NCBI GenBank assembly: GCA_002104905.1
Contig: MCFE01000023.1
Coordinates: forward strand, 168,615 to 232,614
Source: Basidiobolus meristosporus CBS 931.73
Lineage: Eukaryota > Basidiobolomycota > Basidiobolomycetes > Basidiobolales > Basidiobolaceae
Direction of reading: 5' to 3'
Length of the DNA: 64,000 bases
The notes below the pieces were generated by a model. It had not been told where the DNA came from. It saw only the letters and a list, made by a program, of their open reading frames with translations, and ran no database searches. Shown one piece after another: positions 12,869 to 24,600 of this stretch. Each line of letters opens with the position of its first letter. Within the stretch, counting starts at the first letter, position 1. The position numbers and the translations under genes are program-made.

Positions 12869-13341
12869 ACGTTGGTACGCCGTTGCTTGTTCAGTTCGTA
12901 CATACATATTCTCCTAAAACGATCATAGACATTTTTATTTGGTTAATTTTGCATTTGTTCAATAATACCAGTTCGCAGCTCGTCCTTTTTTGCTTGGGTT
13001 TAGTTTCCTATTTCTTTCCATGTAAAATTTCCTACCATTTTGTGATTTGTTGCCTTTTTGTGGGTATTCAATTACCTGATTATACATGTTCGTTGATGTC
13101 ACCCATTCCTTTTAGACTTTTTCCATAGTAAACTCCTATTTCAAAAGCAGCTCGACAACCATTTCCATATTCTGTTGCGTGCTCTCCATATTGTTGTTTG
13201 CGGGCACTTCAATGTTTGCGGCCCAAACTAGTCCATCAGTAGTGATTTTGGTGCAGTGGTTCAGTTAGTTTACATCTATCGTGAATTAGGGTTTAATACA
13301 GAGTATATAATCAAAGGGGAGTTGGGTAAATGTAATCCGGC
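12869..13341. other. Intergenic region between convergent genes
   Basis: About 470 bases of 3'-flank between the convergent MCM1 and GPI19 genes. T-rich, with no recognised feature. Confidence 0.5.
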
Positions 13342-13996
13342 TCAGTTATTATCGTCCTCCCAGGCCTCCAACCAGGCATCTGACTGATACAAGCATGCAT
13401 TCACCACACCTATAGGAATATCCTGTAGCTCAGGCACAGCACTTTCGGTCATCCGAGTTTGGTCACCGGGCTTCATGACGTTCGCGAATTCATCTATTAT
13501 ATTGGTTTTCTTCTCAATTAGACATATCCGTTGAGTGAAAGCCGTGTGGGTTAGCAAACGTACCGGTGAAAGTATTGAAGGAGTCGAATGGCGCGGTGGT
13601 AAGGAGATTGTAGGAGATGAACACGAGGAATACATAGAGTGCGACCGCAAAGATCCACACAGGGACTGCCAGCGCCCAATACCTAGAGTGGGGGTTAGCG
13701 AGGTTGGGAAATTTCTTCATCAAGGGTTTGACTCGCCTGTTGGGATAGTACGTGATGCCAATCTTATCTAGAGTTCCTTCGGGAAGGTAGGCCCAAAGTA
13801 ACCAGCCCCCTAAGTAAGCAGAATGTTACGTCTAGTTGTTGAAGAGACTTTCTTATAATGGATTACCGTAAGCAAAGAAGGAAATTAGATAGATCACAAA
13901 GCCGTAGTACTCGTAGGTGGGGGTCTTGGTTAGTGTGGTCGGAGAATCATCTAGGAATGCCGGTGAGTTCGGGTTGTTATTTGCAACGCTGGACAT
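13342..13996 (-). CDS. GPI19: GPI-GlcNAc transferase subunit PIG-P/GPI19
   Basis: Small membrane subunit of the complex that starts GPI-anchor synthesis on the cytosolic face of the ER. Exons 13996-13867, 13809-13737, 13682-13564 and 13493-13342 give about 157 residues. The first span is YYGFVIYLISFFAYGGWLLW; then comes the family signature AYLPEG, GITYYPNRYWALAVP; the second span is VWIFAVALYVFLVFISYNLL; then PFDSFNTFTDEFAN. The C-terminal PELQDIPIGVVNACLY matches the conserved family end. The intron at 13736-13683 starts with GC rather than GT and is 54 bases long, so reading through it would insert 18 in-frame residues into YYPNR/YWALA. Confidence 0.88.
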
Positions 13997-14663
13997 GTCA
14001 AGAAAATGCCCGTCAAATTTTACAATTGAGCTCCTGAACCTTGGGTTGCTTCAATAAACTAGCTTATCAACCTCAGCTTGATCTCCTAACGTCGATTAAT
14101 GACAAAAACCATGCTGTTTTTTGAGGATCATGATTGGTAACAAACTTGCACATTACCACTACCCAGAGATACAAGGTCGGTGCAAAATACATTATCGCCT
14201 GCTAAGTGAATCGTGTATGGGGTGCCCGGAGAAACGATTGATTTCTACCGGATGGCCAATTTAACGATCTTGATTGATTTGATGATACTCATATTCCGGG
14301 AATTTAAACGGAAATTCTGAGAACTATTGGCAGTTAACCACGGTTCATAATTACGTTTGGTTTCGGTGGGATGATTTGATTAATAGAATTCGGCGGATTT
14401 TCGTACAAAAAGGATTCGCATATGTCGGAGGATTCCTTCTTTTTGCCTACTTTCTAGTTGGACAAGCTCAGTGAGGTATGTATCTTTTCACCTAGAGATT
14501 GGTTGCTCCCAGTTGCCACATGAATACATCCATCTTCATCCCACAAGCCGAGTTGATTCTCATCACCTGATCCATCTTTTTTTTCTATTTCATCCATCCA
14601 TTTCGGCAGTAGCGCTTCACTCTTGATATTGGCTTACCTTCCTTACCAGCAGTAACTGTGATA
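13997..14663. other. Intergenic region with divergent promoters
   Basis: About 670 bases between the divergent GPI19 and eL34 genes. The pyrimidine-rich stretch near 14575-14645 is typical of the leader of a ribosomal-protein gene. Confidence 0.45.
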
Positions 14664-15002
14664 ATGGCTCAACGTGTTACCTATCGTCGTCGTCTCTCCT
14701 ACAACACCAAGTCTAACCGTGTCCGCATTGTTAAGACCCCCGGTGGCAAGCTTACCTACTTGCACGAGAAGAAGCCTGGCAGCAGCCCCCGTTGCGGTGA
14801 CTGTGGTATGAACCTTGCCGGTGTCCCTGCCCTTCGCCCACGTGAATACGCTCGCATCTCCAAGCGTCAAAAGACCGTCCAACGTCCTTACGGTGGTAGT
14901 CGTTGCGGCCACTGCGTCCGTGAACGTATTGTCCGTGCCTTCCTCATCGAGGAGCAGAAGATTGTCAAGAGAGTCATCAAGGCTCAATCTGGCAAAAACT
15001 AA
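14664..15002 (+). CDS. RPL34: 60S ribosomal protein eL34
   Basis: Structural protein of the large ribosomal subunit. Intronless, 112 residues, the family's usual length. It starts MAQRVTYRRRLSYNTKSN and contains the zinc-binding pairs CGDC and CGHC around the core ALRPREYARISKRQKTVQRP. The C-terminal helix is Lys/Arg-rich. Codons are strongly biased (CGT, GGT, AAG), as expected for high expression. The ATG at 14664 is chosen because it matches the conserved eL34 N-terminus. Confidence 0.96.
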   Translation: MAQRVTYRRRLSYNTKSNRVRIVKTPGGKLTYLHEKKPGSSPRCGDCGMNLAGVPALRPREYARISKRQKTVQRPYGGSRCGHCVRERIVRAFLIEEQKIVKRVIKAQSGKN

Positions 15003-15316
15003 ATCCATAGTGTAGCTATTTCAGATGATCTAATAAATAACCCGTCAACTCAACTCAAACCTCGCGAAGCCAACACCCACCGAATTACTATGTAGTGTAG
15101 ACCGCAATGGCTGAGGGGGTTGATTGAATCTCGATCCCCGACGGGTGGGCTCTCGCCATAACACGAAGCATTGGGAATTTCCATGGGGAATGTGGTTGGT
15201 TTAATTGGAGCATGTTTACTCTTGGAAAGTCCGACGAATTAAATACTAGTACAAGGTAAAAATAGAATTGGTGCTCATTCCGTCTTGACGATTCAAGCTT
15301 TTAAATCGAGTCGAGT
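15003..15316. other. Short intergenic region between convergent genes
   Basis: About 310 bases of 3'-flank between eL34 and GET3. No feature recognised. Confidence 0.5.
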
Positions 15317-16613
15317 TTACTGCTTGGGCTCGAAGGGGACAACCAACATTTCCGAGAATTCCTTGATATCGTTCACGCCACGGACTTCCTTGGTAAGGAG
15401 TGGCAATCTGACGATGTGGAAGTCCTCGTAAAGGTCGTAGATTTGGTCGAGATATTTCTGCTGCATCTTGTGACGGACGTTGCACTGCTCACAGTCAGAA
15501 CCGGTCTTGGGGAACAAGAGTTGGTTGACGATGATGTTGTGTGTATCGATCTCGTAGGCAGTCAACTCTTGAATCATACGCTCGGTTTCGTACAGGGAAA
15601 GGAATTCCGAGATACAGACGCACACGAAGGTGGTCTTTTCCTGTTCGTGGGGGGGGGGAAGTTGTTCAATGTAAGTGGGGGTGGGTTTGGTCATGGTTGA
15701 GACGGACAAATCAACTTACTGGGTCCTTGAATTGGTTGTTGACCTCAGTAATAACTGAGCGCATACCCTCGAGTTTGCTAAACATATCCTCTTGAGGGTC
15801 CATTCCCATCATTCCGGACATCTATAGAAAGGAACAATCGTTAGGCGGTTGGTTCGACAAGTGTTATCAACTGTAGCTTACTTGTTGCAACATAGGTCCA
15901 AATCTACCACTTAACTGGGACACCTTGGCGAGAGCCTTCTCCAGAACAGAGGGGAAAGACAAGAAGCGAAGAGTATGTCCGGTGGGTGCGGTATCAAACA
16001 CAACAACTGAGTACTCCATTGACTTGACAAGTCTGGAAGGGGGATGGTTAACAACGAGGGAAACAAGAAATCGGGAAGAATAAATAGCCATACTTCATGA
16101 CTTCGGCAAAGCCCATGGCTTCATCAACACCTGGAATAGCGAAGGCAAGATCCTGCATCATGGAGCTCATAGCACCACCTTCAGCTTTATCAATCATCTC
16201 TTGAATGCTGCTTGTTGGGTCGATTTCCTGCAGTCAAAAGTTAGGCATATGAACCTCGACCCCACACAACTTCCAAACTTACCATAGCATAGAAGTTGTT
16301 GAAACCGTTCACCAAAGTAGGGGTCTTGGAAAACTTCTGGCTGAAGGCGTCGGAAAGATTGTGTGCTGGATCGGTGGAGATGAGCAGGACACTATCTCTA
16401 ACTTTCGATAACTGAACCGCTAGGGAACAACTAGACGTCAAGGAAGGCGTTAGTGAAGGATGGGAGAGGGGTGCCGTTCGAGGGAAATGTCTCGTACCTG
16501 CTGGTAGTTTTACCGACACCACCTTTACCACCAACGAAAATCCAGTTGAGTGATTTTTGGTCGAGCACATTGCGAAGGGAGCCTTCAAGAGGTTGGAATT
16601 CTTCGTCAGACAT
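15317..16613 (-). CDS. GET3: GET3/ASNA1 tail-anchored-protein targeting ATPase
   Basis: Cytosolic ATPase that delivers tail-anchored proteins to the ER with Get1/Get2. Six or so exons can be joined from 16613 down. Visible motifs: the deviant P-loop [10 protein letters not shown], switch [16 protein letters not shown], the A-loop [18 protein letters not shown], the Met-rich client-binding part ([14 protein letters not shown]), the zinc-binding CEQC that makes the dimer, and the end [21 protein letters not shown]. The ATG at 16613 gives [17 protein letters not shown], matching the family. An intron near 15645-15660 carries a run of nine Gs on the + strand. Confidence 0.95.
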
Positions 16614-17135
16614 GTTGATAGGTGGTGTTGACGTTGATAAAACGGATACTTTAGTAAGAGTACGTCAAATCCTTCTCGTCAATATACTAGTTGCGAAATC
16701 CTTCTACAAAGTTCCCTAGTTATGTCACGTGATACGTCACCATCGAAATGAACACTCAATCCCGAATGCCGCCAATCAGATGCCCTTCACCAACAGCCCC
16801 TGATATACGATAACAGCGTATACCGGAAGAAAGCACCGCAGTATAGTAGATTTCTCATATTCAAGAACAAGATTAAAGAGTTTGAAAGCTGATCAGCTGT
16901 TCGATCAAATTACCAAACGCATTTCTCAATGCCCAAAAGATCTAATCTAAGCCATTTGTGTATGGAGGCGAAGCATTGCTCAATTGTGATGAACAGTGCA
17001 GCAATGTAATAATGCCATTCCAAATTCAGCCACCGTACATAGCGGTAATGCCCTTTCACCCACCCACTCGCTCCCGGAAATCAATGTTCGGTGTCGTTCG
17101 AAGAAATGCTGGTCAGGTTTGTTTATTGGAAAACT
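16614..17135. other. Intergenic region upstream of GET3
   Basis: About 520 bases between GET3 and the 3' end of TRM10. It holds the CACGTG palindrome listed separately. No credible gene. Confidence 0.5.
16725..16732. promoter_or_regulatory. E-box palindrome TCACGTGA upstream of GET3
   Basis: The perfect palindrome TCACGTGA lies about 112 bases upstream of the GET3 ATG, followed by TACGTCA. CACGTG is the known site of Cbf1/Pho4-type bHLH factors. Position and perfection make a regulatory role plausible, but a chance match is possible. Confidence 0.35.
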
Positions 17136-18369
17136 CTAAGTAGATGGTGTGGATCCTTGGTCAACGGTGACTGCTTGCTCTGATTGATTGTCTTTCGTCT
17201 CCTCGTCAAGCTCGGCGAACTTACGACGCGGTATAACATAAGTGAATGCTGTCTCCCAGCTTTTCGTCTCCAGATATTTCACAAGAATCTCGAATACTGT
17301 TGTGGGATGGAATTAGTCGGATGTTGGTAGCACTTCAATGTGAACAATCATTACCATGGTTGACGGTTAGGACTTTGCGGGTGGCCAGTTTCACAAACTC
17401 GCCGATTGGAAGTTGAGCCGTCTGGATGCCCTCCTCCTGAGCTTTGTTGTACGTTAAAAGCTTGATGGGACAGAGAGCAAGTTATTGATGCGGTCTGGAT
17501 TCAATGGAATTCTCTCTCAAGGTACCTTATGCCGGTTCTTATCAACGATCCCGCCAATAATGTACACTTTGTCGTCGTCAAGCTCATGAATGACGTTGGG
17601 TGAGTCGGCAGTCAGGTACACCAACTCCTCCTTTTTGAATACTTCAGTGTAGTTCCTCTTCTCAAAAGTGAAATTTTTCCAGTTCTTCATGTCCGGAGCT
17701 TCGTTGAAACGACGTTCAAGCTCGCCACCCAAACTGGTAGAATAAATATTTACAGGGTGTTTGCAGGCTCTGTTCGCAGAGTAGCAACGTTGGATTTGCC
17801 CGAACATGGAGGATATTTCCTAAAGGATAAAGTCGATGAGGAAACGTGCACGCAGTTGAGATTCCCCTCTCCAAGTAAAAAAATTCTCCGCAGGGTTTGG
17901 CAAAATGACACTACCTTTGTTGTCATCAACGATTCAAAGCTAAGGTCTAATACAACTCTAACATCACTTGGCTCTTGTTCGAGCTTTACTTTCTTCGGTG
18001 GAGCCTCGACAAGACCTGATAGCAACAATGCATGTTTAGAAAAGACATGAAAGGGGGGTTTGAAGGCAGCAAACGGAGACCATGCATACCAGCCTCAATT
18101 GCCTGTCGCTTTTCCGCCTTTTTCTGCTTGGCAAGCAGCTTTTTTTTGACTTTCCAGTCCTCTTTGGTGATTTCCAACCGCTTCTGCTTTATCAATTTTC
18201 TAAGGGCATTTTTGGTGACCCCCTCCGAGGAAATGCCCAATTCCTCGGCTTGCTCTAGCAACGAAGGACGTGTCTTATTTTGGTTCTCCTTTGAACTCAC
18301 GTCAGGGGTGTCGGACGAAATCCCCTCGATATCTTTGACAGTGCTCATGATAGGCGAACCACTTGACAT
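17136..18369 (-). CDS. TRM10: tRNA (guanine-9-N1)-methyltransferase TRM10
   Basis: SPOUT-fold enzyme that methylates G9 of tRNAs. The gene has four or five exons. Exon 1 gives a Lys-rich N-terminus ([20 protein letters not shown]) typical of Trm10. Next come [20 protein letters not shown] and [20 protein letters not shown], the family signature, then [20 protein letters not shown] and [14 protein letters not shown], where the catalytic Asp and SAM-binding knot lie. [20 protein letters not shown] and [18 protein letters not shown] follow. The end is acidic and ends in [15 protein letters not shown] with TAG at 17136-17138. One Trm10 is the norm in fungi. Confidence 0.92.
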
Positions 18370-18991
18370 TCACTAGACAACCATCCCTTCCACCACCCTC
18401 ACGACTTTTTCAAGATCGGAATCGAATATGGAAAAACAAATTGAAATCGAATTGAGATCAAATTGAATGGGCTAATGTGTACATGAAGAAAAAACCGGCT
18501 GGTGTTCAACGTGGTAGCGATTATCTATATATTACTGTTTACCTATGATGGTTATTTGGATGACCCTGGGATTGGGTCTACTTGATTCGCCTGAGGAGTA
18601 CTAGAAAAATTCTCTGATGATTCCAATTGAGGTAATTGGTCAAGAAACCGATGGAAAGTACCCGAAGTATCTAGTAACGTTCAATCGAACTTGAGGATTC
18701 CCATTGGATTGCAGACGGCCCGTTGATTCGACGTGATCGCTGGGCTTTTTAAAGTAGCCAGGCCATATGAAAAATGTCCACAATTATTAGCAAAACAAAG
18801 GAAAAAAAAGAACATTGCGCTGAATCCATTAATAATTGGGGAGTTCGAGAAAAGGGGCAACTTCCAATTGGAAACCAATTTCCGCCCAGGATTTATTAGA
18901 CGCTCGCTTGGGTACTGGCCTCTTCTTGCTCAGTTACTTGACTTAACCGCCGGAAACTGTTCAGTGCCACTTCCTTCCCCTTTCATTAATT
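18370..18991. other. Intergenic region with divergent promoters
   Basis: About 620 bases between the divergent TRM10 and DnaJ genes. No heat-shock element that I can support; no other feature. Confidence 0.45.
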
Positions 18992-20268
18992 ATGGTTAAG
19001 GACACCAAGTACTACGATATTTTGGGGGTTTCCCCAACCGCCTCCGAGAGTGAGCTCAAGAAAGCTTATCGCAAGCTTGCTTTGAAGTATCACCCTGATA
19101 AGGTAGATGTTCGAACTGGAAAACTTCATCTGGCCCTCTCCAGGCGAAACTAACTCTTTTCTCTGTTCAGAACCCTGATGCTGGGGACAAGTTCAAGGAT
19201 ATCTCCCACGCTTACGAGATTCTGTCTGACTCTGAGAAGAGAAACATTTACGATCAGTATGGTGAGGAGGGTCTCAAGAATGAAGGCGGTCCTGGTATGT
19301 CTGCTGAGGATCTGTTCTCTCAGTTCTTCGGCGGAGGTTTCTTCGGCGGAGGTGGACCTCGTCAACCAAGTGGCCCCAGAAGAGGCAAAGACGTTCACCA
19401 CGCTCTTAAGGTGTCCCTAGAGGATCTTTACAAGGGCAAGACCAGCAAGCTTGCTCTACAAAAGAACGTTATCTGCTCTCCATGTAAGGGCAAGGGTGGC
19501 AAAGAGGGTGCCGTCAAGACCTGCTCCACTTGTAATGGACGTGGTGTTCGCATTATTCACCGTCAACTTGGTCCTATGATTCAACAAATCCAGCAGCACT
19601 GTAGCGACTGTAACGGTGAGGGTCAGGTCATCAACGAGAAGGACAAGTGCAAAACTTGTAATGGCAAGAAGGTTGTCTCGGAACGCAAGGTCCTTGAAGT
19701 TCATATCGATAAGGGTATGAGAGACGGTCAGAAAGTCACCTTCCACGGAGAGGCCGACCAAGCACCTGATGTTGTCCCTGGTGATATTGTCATAGTTATT
19801 GAGGAGAAGGCTCATCCTCGCTTCAAGCGCAAGGGCGATGATCTTTTCTACAATGCCAAGATCGATCTTCTCACTGCCTTGGCCGGTGGTCACTTCATTA
19901 TTGAGCACTTGGACGGCAGAAAGCTGAAGGTCAACATTCTTCCAGGAGAAGTTATCAAGCCTGAGGAGGTCAAGGCAATTCAAAACGAAGGTATGCCTAG
20001 CCATCGTCACCACCAACATGGTGACCTCTACGTTCAATTCGATGTTGTATTCCCTGAACGTAACTGGACTACCCCTGAGAACATTGCTCTCTTGGAGAAT
20101 ATTCTTCCCCCCAGAGAGGCACAAGATGTCAAGGGGGATGTTGAGGAGGTGGTTCTCAGTGACATGGATGCATCACAAAAGAACCGTGCTGAACACGGTA
20201 TGGATGAGGACTATGAAGATGAAGATGGCCATGGCCACGGTCCTGGAGTCCAATGTGCTCAACAATAA
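18992..20268 (+). CDS. YDJ1: Type I DnaJ/Hsp40 co-chaperone (YDJ1/MAS5 type), farnesylated
   Basis: Co-chaperone of cytosolic Hsp70. Exons 18992-19102 and 19171-20268 give about 402 residues. The J-domain begins [18 protein letters not shown] and contains the HPD motif; the intron falls right after HPDK. A Gly/Phe region ([12 protein letters not shown]) follows, then four zinc-finger repeats [24 protein letters not shown] and CKTCNGKK, then the client-binding C-terminal domains. The end is GPGVQCAQQ, a CaaX box (CAQQ) for farnesylation as in yeast Ydj1, which tethers it to the ER face. Codon bias suggests high expression. Confidence 0.96.
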
Positions 20269-20408
20269 GCACGATTCTCTTCTTTCATATTACTCATTTG
20301 CTTCCCAATCTCCCCTCTACACTATAATACCTTTTCACTATCCTTTCGAAATAGCTTCCTCAACTTTTATATTATATATTTTTATAAAGACAAACTTGGC
20401 ATTGTGTA

Positions 20409-20960
20409 TTATGACTGAACATGAACACGTTCTCCTTCAATGGTTTTCTGGTTGATTTTCGACACTGAATAGTGGATGTCAAGTTTTCTTCCCTCGGGCG
20501 CAATATTTCCGAATGATAGATTGTTGAGGTAATCATGGTAACAAATGCCTTCCAAATTATCGACATTCTCATTTCCCTCCTCAAACGTTTGAGACCGAAT
20601 GAGGTCAGCCTTATCTGGAAATCAATTCAGTGATCAATGATCAATTGATCGATACATGGTTGCTTACTGATCTGTAAGCAAGAAACCAGAATCAACCACG
20701 CTGGAGATTCAAGGCTATCTTTGAAGCATCCATGAACCAGAATAGCTCAAACAGACACCCTTGCACATGTAAAATATGATTTGTATTGTGGCTTAGCTCC
20801 ACGTCAAACAGCTGAAAGCTCGTAGAAAATTTTACCTTTGTCCAAAACTTGTCTACCGCCGAATCCAGTCTAACAGACGAATCAAGGGGGTCGTAGTACC
20901 CTCCAGAGCCGATCGCGGCCGAACAGGAGCAAATGGTTCGGAGCCGATTTAATTTCCATG
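20409..20960 (-). CDS. Unknown protein, two exons seen, 5' end unresolved
   Basis: Two long in-phase minus-strand blocks join through a GT...AG intron (about 20615-20696). The first runs from about 20960 down to 20697 and reads CSCSAAIGSGGYYDPLDSS, then VDKFWTKVKFSTSFQLFDVE and HILHVQGCLFELFWFMDAS. The second, 20614-20409, reads EEGNENVDNLEGICYHDYL and ends GERVHVQS-stop. The composition looks like a real folded protein, but I do not recognise it. No in-frame ATG is found at the 5' side; an ATG 25 bases upstream is in another frame. Either a 5' exon lies in 20960-21600, or the gene is broken. Confidence 0.5.
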
Positions 20961-21634
20961 ATGGTCAACCTGCATGGTGTCATCAAATAGAAGATTTGGG
21001 GACGATAAAGAGAAATGGAGTCAGCTGATAGGTAAGGTTACAAAAGAGTCAACGAGCTTTGCAGAAAAGGAAGGCAGAGAGAATTTTCAACATCAGATGG
21101 CAAGCAAAAGCTACCGAAACTGACATAATTGGCAATTCGTGCCACAGTCATAATAAATCACGTTGGAGCAAGCACTCGATTGGTCAACATTAGGTAAACT
21201 CCTATTCAATTCAGTATTAAGATTTAAACAAGCCACCCCTTTGCATGCTGGAGCATGGGAAAACAAACCTATGGTAAGGGCATTTGGTGATGGGCCTTGA
21301 CTCATTACGTGTAATCTCGGGTCGGTGGATTTGATACAAGCCAGTCGAGAATGCCTATGATTTCGGATATTGCCTGACTTTTTGCCATTGGAATGCTGGA
21401 ATATAGATGATATCAATCTGCAAATTCGATTGCCAAATCTGTTCTCCTGCAACGACTATAAGAACCCTGAGAACTCCTTGAGCCAACTTCCATTGCAAAG
21501 TGAATACAGTTTCTTGGAGATTCGGTGAAATTTCCACTCATTTGTATCCAGCTAATATCTCTCGGAGCTGCTGGAACCCCCTTCCTCATAAATAAGCATA
21601 CACTTTGTTAAATATTCCCAACACATCATAGATC
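20961..21634. other. Region upstream of CPA2, possible missing exon
   Basis: About 670 bases that must hold the CPA2 promoter and perhaps the 5' exon of the unknown minus-strand gene. No reading frame here is convincing. Confidence 0.4.
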
Positions 21635-24600
21635 ATGTACAAGAGTCTATCGAAACCGCTTACGACAGCGACCCAGAGTCTTTACCGTCAAGGCCTCCGC
21701 TCATCCAATCCTGCACTCAGCAAATCATTCTCCGTCCTTGCTTCGCAGCCCACTCGCCGAATTCTCAAGGATGAGCTCGCCCTAAAAAATGTGGTCCGAG
21801 TAATCAACGGCCGTTGTGGAACCTACCGTTCTTTCTCGTCGTCGTCGACTGTATTCCAGAAGAGTGAAACCTCAAAAAGATCCATGAGCACCACCATTGA
21901 TTCGATCTCGGCTGCCGAAATCTTGAAAGAGGTGCCAAAGGTCGAGGTGAAAAAGGTCCTGGTGGTTGGTTCCGGAGGACTTTCCATTGGTCAGGCTGGA
22001 GAGTTTGATTACTCCGGCTCTCAGGCTATCAAAGCTCTTCGTGAGGCCAACGTTGAGACGATTCTTGTGAACCCCAACATTGCAACTATTCAAACATCCC
22101 ACTCCTTGGCCGACAGTGTTTACTTCCTTCCCGTTACTCCAGAGTACCTTACTCATATCTTGGAGAGAGAGCGCCCCGATGGGATCCTTCTAACCTTCGG
22201 CGGACAGACTGGTCTCAATTGTGGTATCGCGTTGGATCGCATGGGTGTCTTGGAAAGACTGGGGGTGAAGGTCTTGGGTACACCGATCGAAACTCTTGTC
22301 ACCAGTGAAGATCGTGATCTTTTTGCCCAGGCTCTAAAGGAGATCGATATTCCAGTTGCTCAATCCACAGCCGTCTCTTCCGTGACCGATGCGCTAAACG
22401 CCGCAGAGGAGATTGGTTACCCCATCATCGTCCGTTCGGCTTTCTCTCTTGGTGGTCTCGGCTCCGGCTTTGCTGCCAATGCTGAAGAGCTACGTCAGTT
22501 GGCAACCAAGTCCCTTTCCCTTTCTCCACAGATTTTGGTAGAAAAATCCATGAAGGGATGGAAGGAAGTCGAGTACGAGGTGGTTCGTGATGCTGCTAAT
22601 AACTGTATCACAGTCTGTAACATGGAGAACTTTGATCCTCTTGGTGTACACACTGGTGACAGCATCGTGGTTGCCCCAAGTCAAACCCTTTCTGACGAGG
22701 AGTACCACATGCTACGTACTGCCGCCATCAAGATTGTTAGACATCTCGGTGTAGTTGGTGAATGCAACGTCCAATATGCTCTACACCCAGAGAGCTTGGA
22801 GTTCAAGGTCATCGAGGTCAATGCTCGTTTAAGCAGAAGTTCAGCCCTTGCCTCGAAGGCTACCGGATACCCACTTGCGTTCGTCGCTGCCAAAATTGCG
22901 CTTGGCCATACTCTTCCCGAGCTCAATAATGCGGTCACTAAGTCTACTACTGCATGCTTCGAGCCTTCACTCGATTACATCGTCACCAAGATTCCCAGAT
23001 GGGATCTGAGCAAGTTCAACCACGTTGGCCGTGACATTGGCAGTTGCATGAAGAGTGTTGGTGAAGTCATGGCAATTGGCAGAACCTTTGAAGAATCATT
23101 GCAGAAGGCGGTCCGTCAAGTGGACCCTGCATTCGAAGGATTCCAAGCATTGCCATTTGAGAATCTGGATGATGTCCTCCGTAATCCAACCGATAGACGT
23201 TTGTTCGCCGTCGGTAACGCCATGCTGGAGAAGGGTTACTCCGTGGATAAGATTCACGACATCACCAAGATCGATCGCTGGTTCTTGCACAAGCTGAAGA
23301 ACATCGCCGATGTTCAAAGTGAATTGAAGAAGTACACTCTGGATAGCGTTCCTGTCGAGTTGCTCCACCAAGCGAAGAAATCCGGATTCTCCGATATCCA
23401 GATCTCCAAGCTGGTGAATGCCACCGAGGACGAAGTACGTAGCCTCAGAAAGAGTCACAGCATCACCCCGTATGTCAAGCGTATTGATACCTTGGCTGCC
23501 GAGTTCCCCACTTCTACCAACTACCTATACACCACTTACAACGCCTCCTCCCATGATGTCAAGTTCAACGATCAAGGAACCATGGTCCTGGGCTCAGGGG
23601 TTTACCGCATTGGATCTTCTGTCGAGTTCGACTGGTGCGGTGTCAGCTGTGCTCGTGCCTTGCGTAAGATCGGACGCAAGACTGTTATGGTCAATTACAA
23701 TCCCGAGACTGTATCGACTGATTTCGATGAGTGCGATCGTCTTTACTTTGAAGAGTTATCTTACGAACGTGTTAAGGATATCTACGAACAAGAAAATGCT
23801 CAAGGGGTCGTGGTCAGTGTCGGAGGTCAACTCCCCCAGAACATCGCTCTACGCCTGCACAACAACGACGTCAAGGTTCTCGGTACCAGCCCAGTTATGA
23901 TCGACAAAGCCGAAGACCGATTCAAGTTCTCACAAATCCTCGATCGTATTGGTGTCGACCAACCTGAATGGAAAGAGTTGACCAGTGTCGATGAAGCCAA
24001 AACATTTGCTGACAAGGTTGGATATCCCGTCCTTGTACGTCCTTCCTACGTGTTGTCTGGGGCTGCCATGAATGTTGCACACGACGCAGCCACTTTGGAT
24101 CGTCATCTGTCTCTTGCTGCCAACGTTTCCCCCCTTCACCCCGTCGTAATCACAAAGTTCATCGATTCTGCCCAAGAAATTGATGTTGATGCTGTGGCCC
24201 ACAAGGGTAAATTGATTTGCCATGCCGTCTCGGAGCATGTTGAGAATGCTGGCGTCCACTCGGGCGATGCCACATTGGTGCTCCCAAGTCGCGAGCTTCC
24301 CGAACAAACCCTCGAGAAGCTCAAGGACATCACCAAGAAGGTGGCGGATGCCTTCGAAATCACCGGCCCATTCAACATGCAGGTCATTCGTAAGGCTGGC
24401 GACAGTGAGATTCTCAAGGTGATCGAATGTAACCTTCGTGCATCTCGTTCATTCCCCTTCGTCTCCAAGGTTCTCGATACCAACTTCATTGACGTGTCCA
24501 CCCATGCTCTATGTGACACTGATGTTCCTGCTCCAATGGATCTGATGAAGAAGAAGCTCCCCTACCAGGCTATCAAGGTGCCTCAATTCTCTTGGACCAG

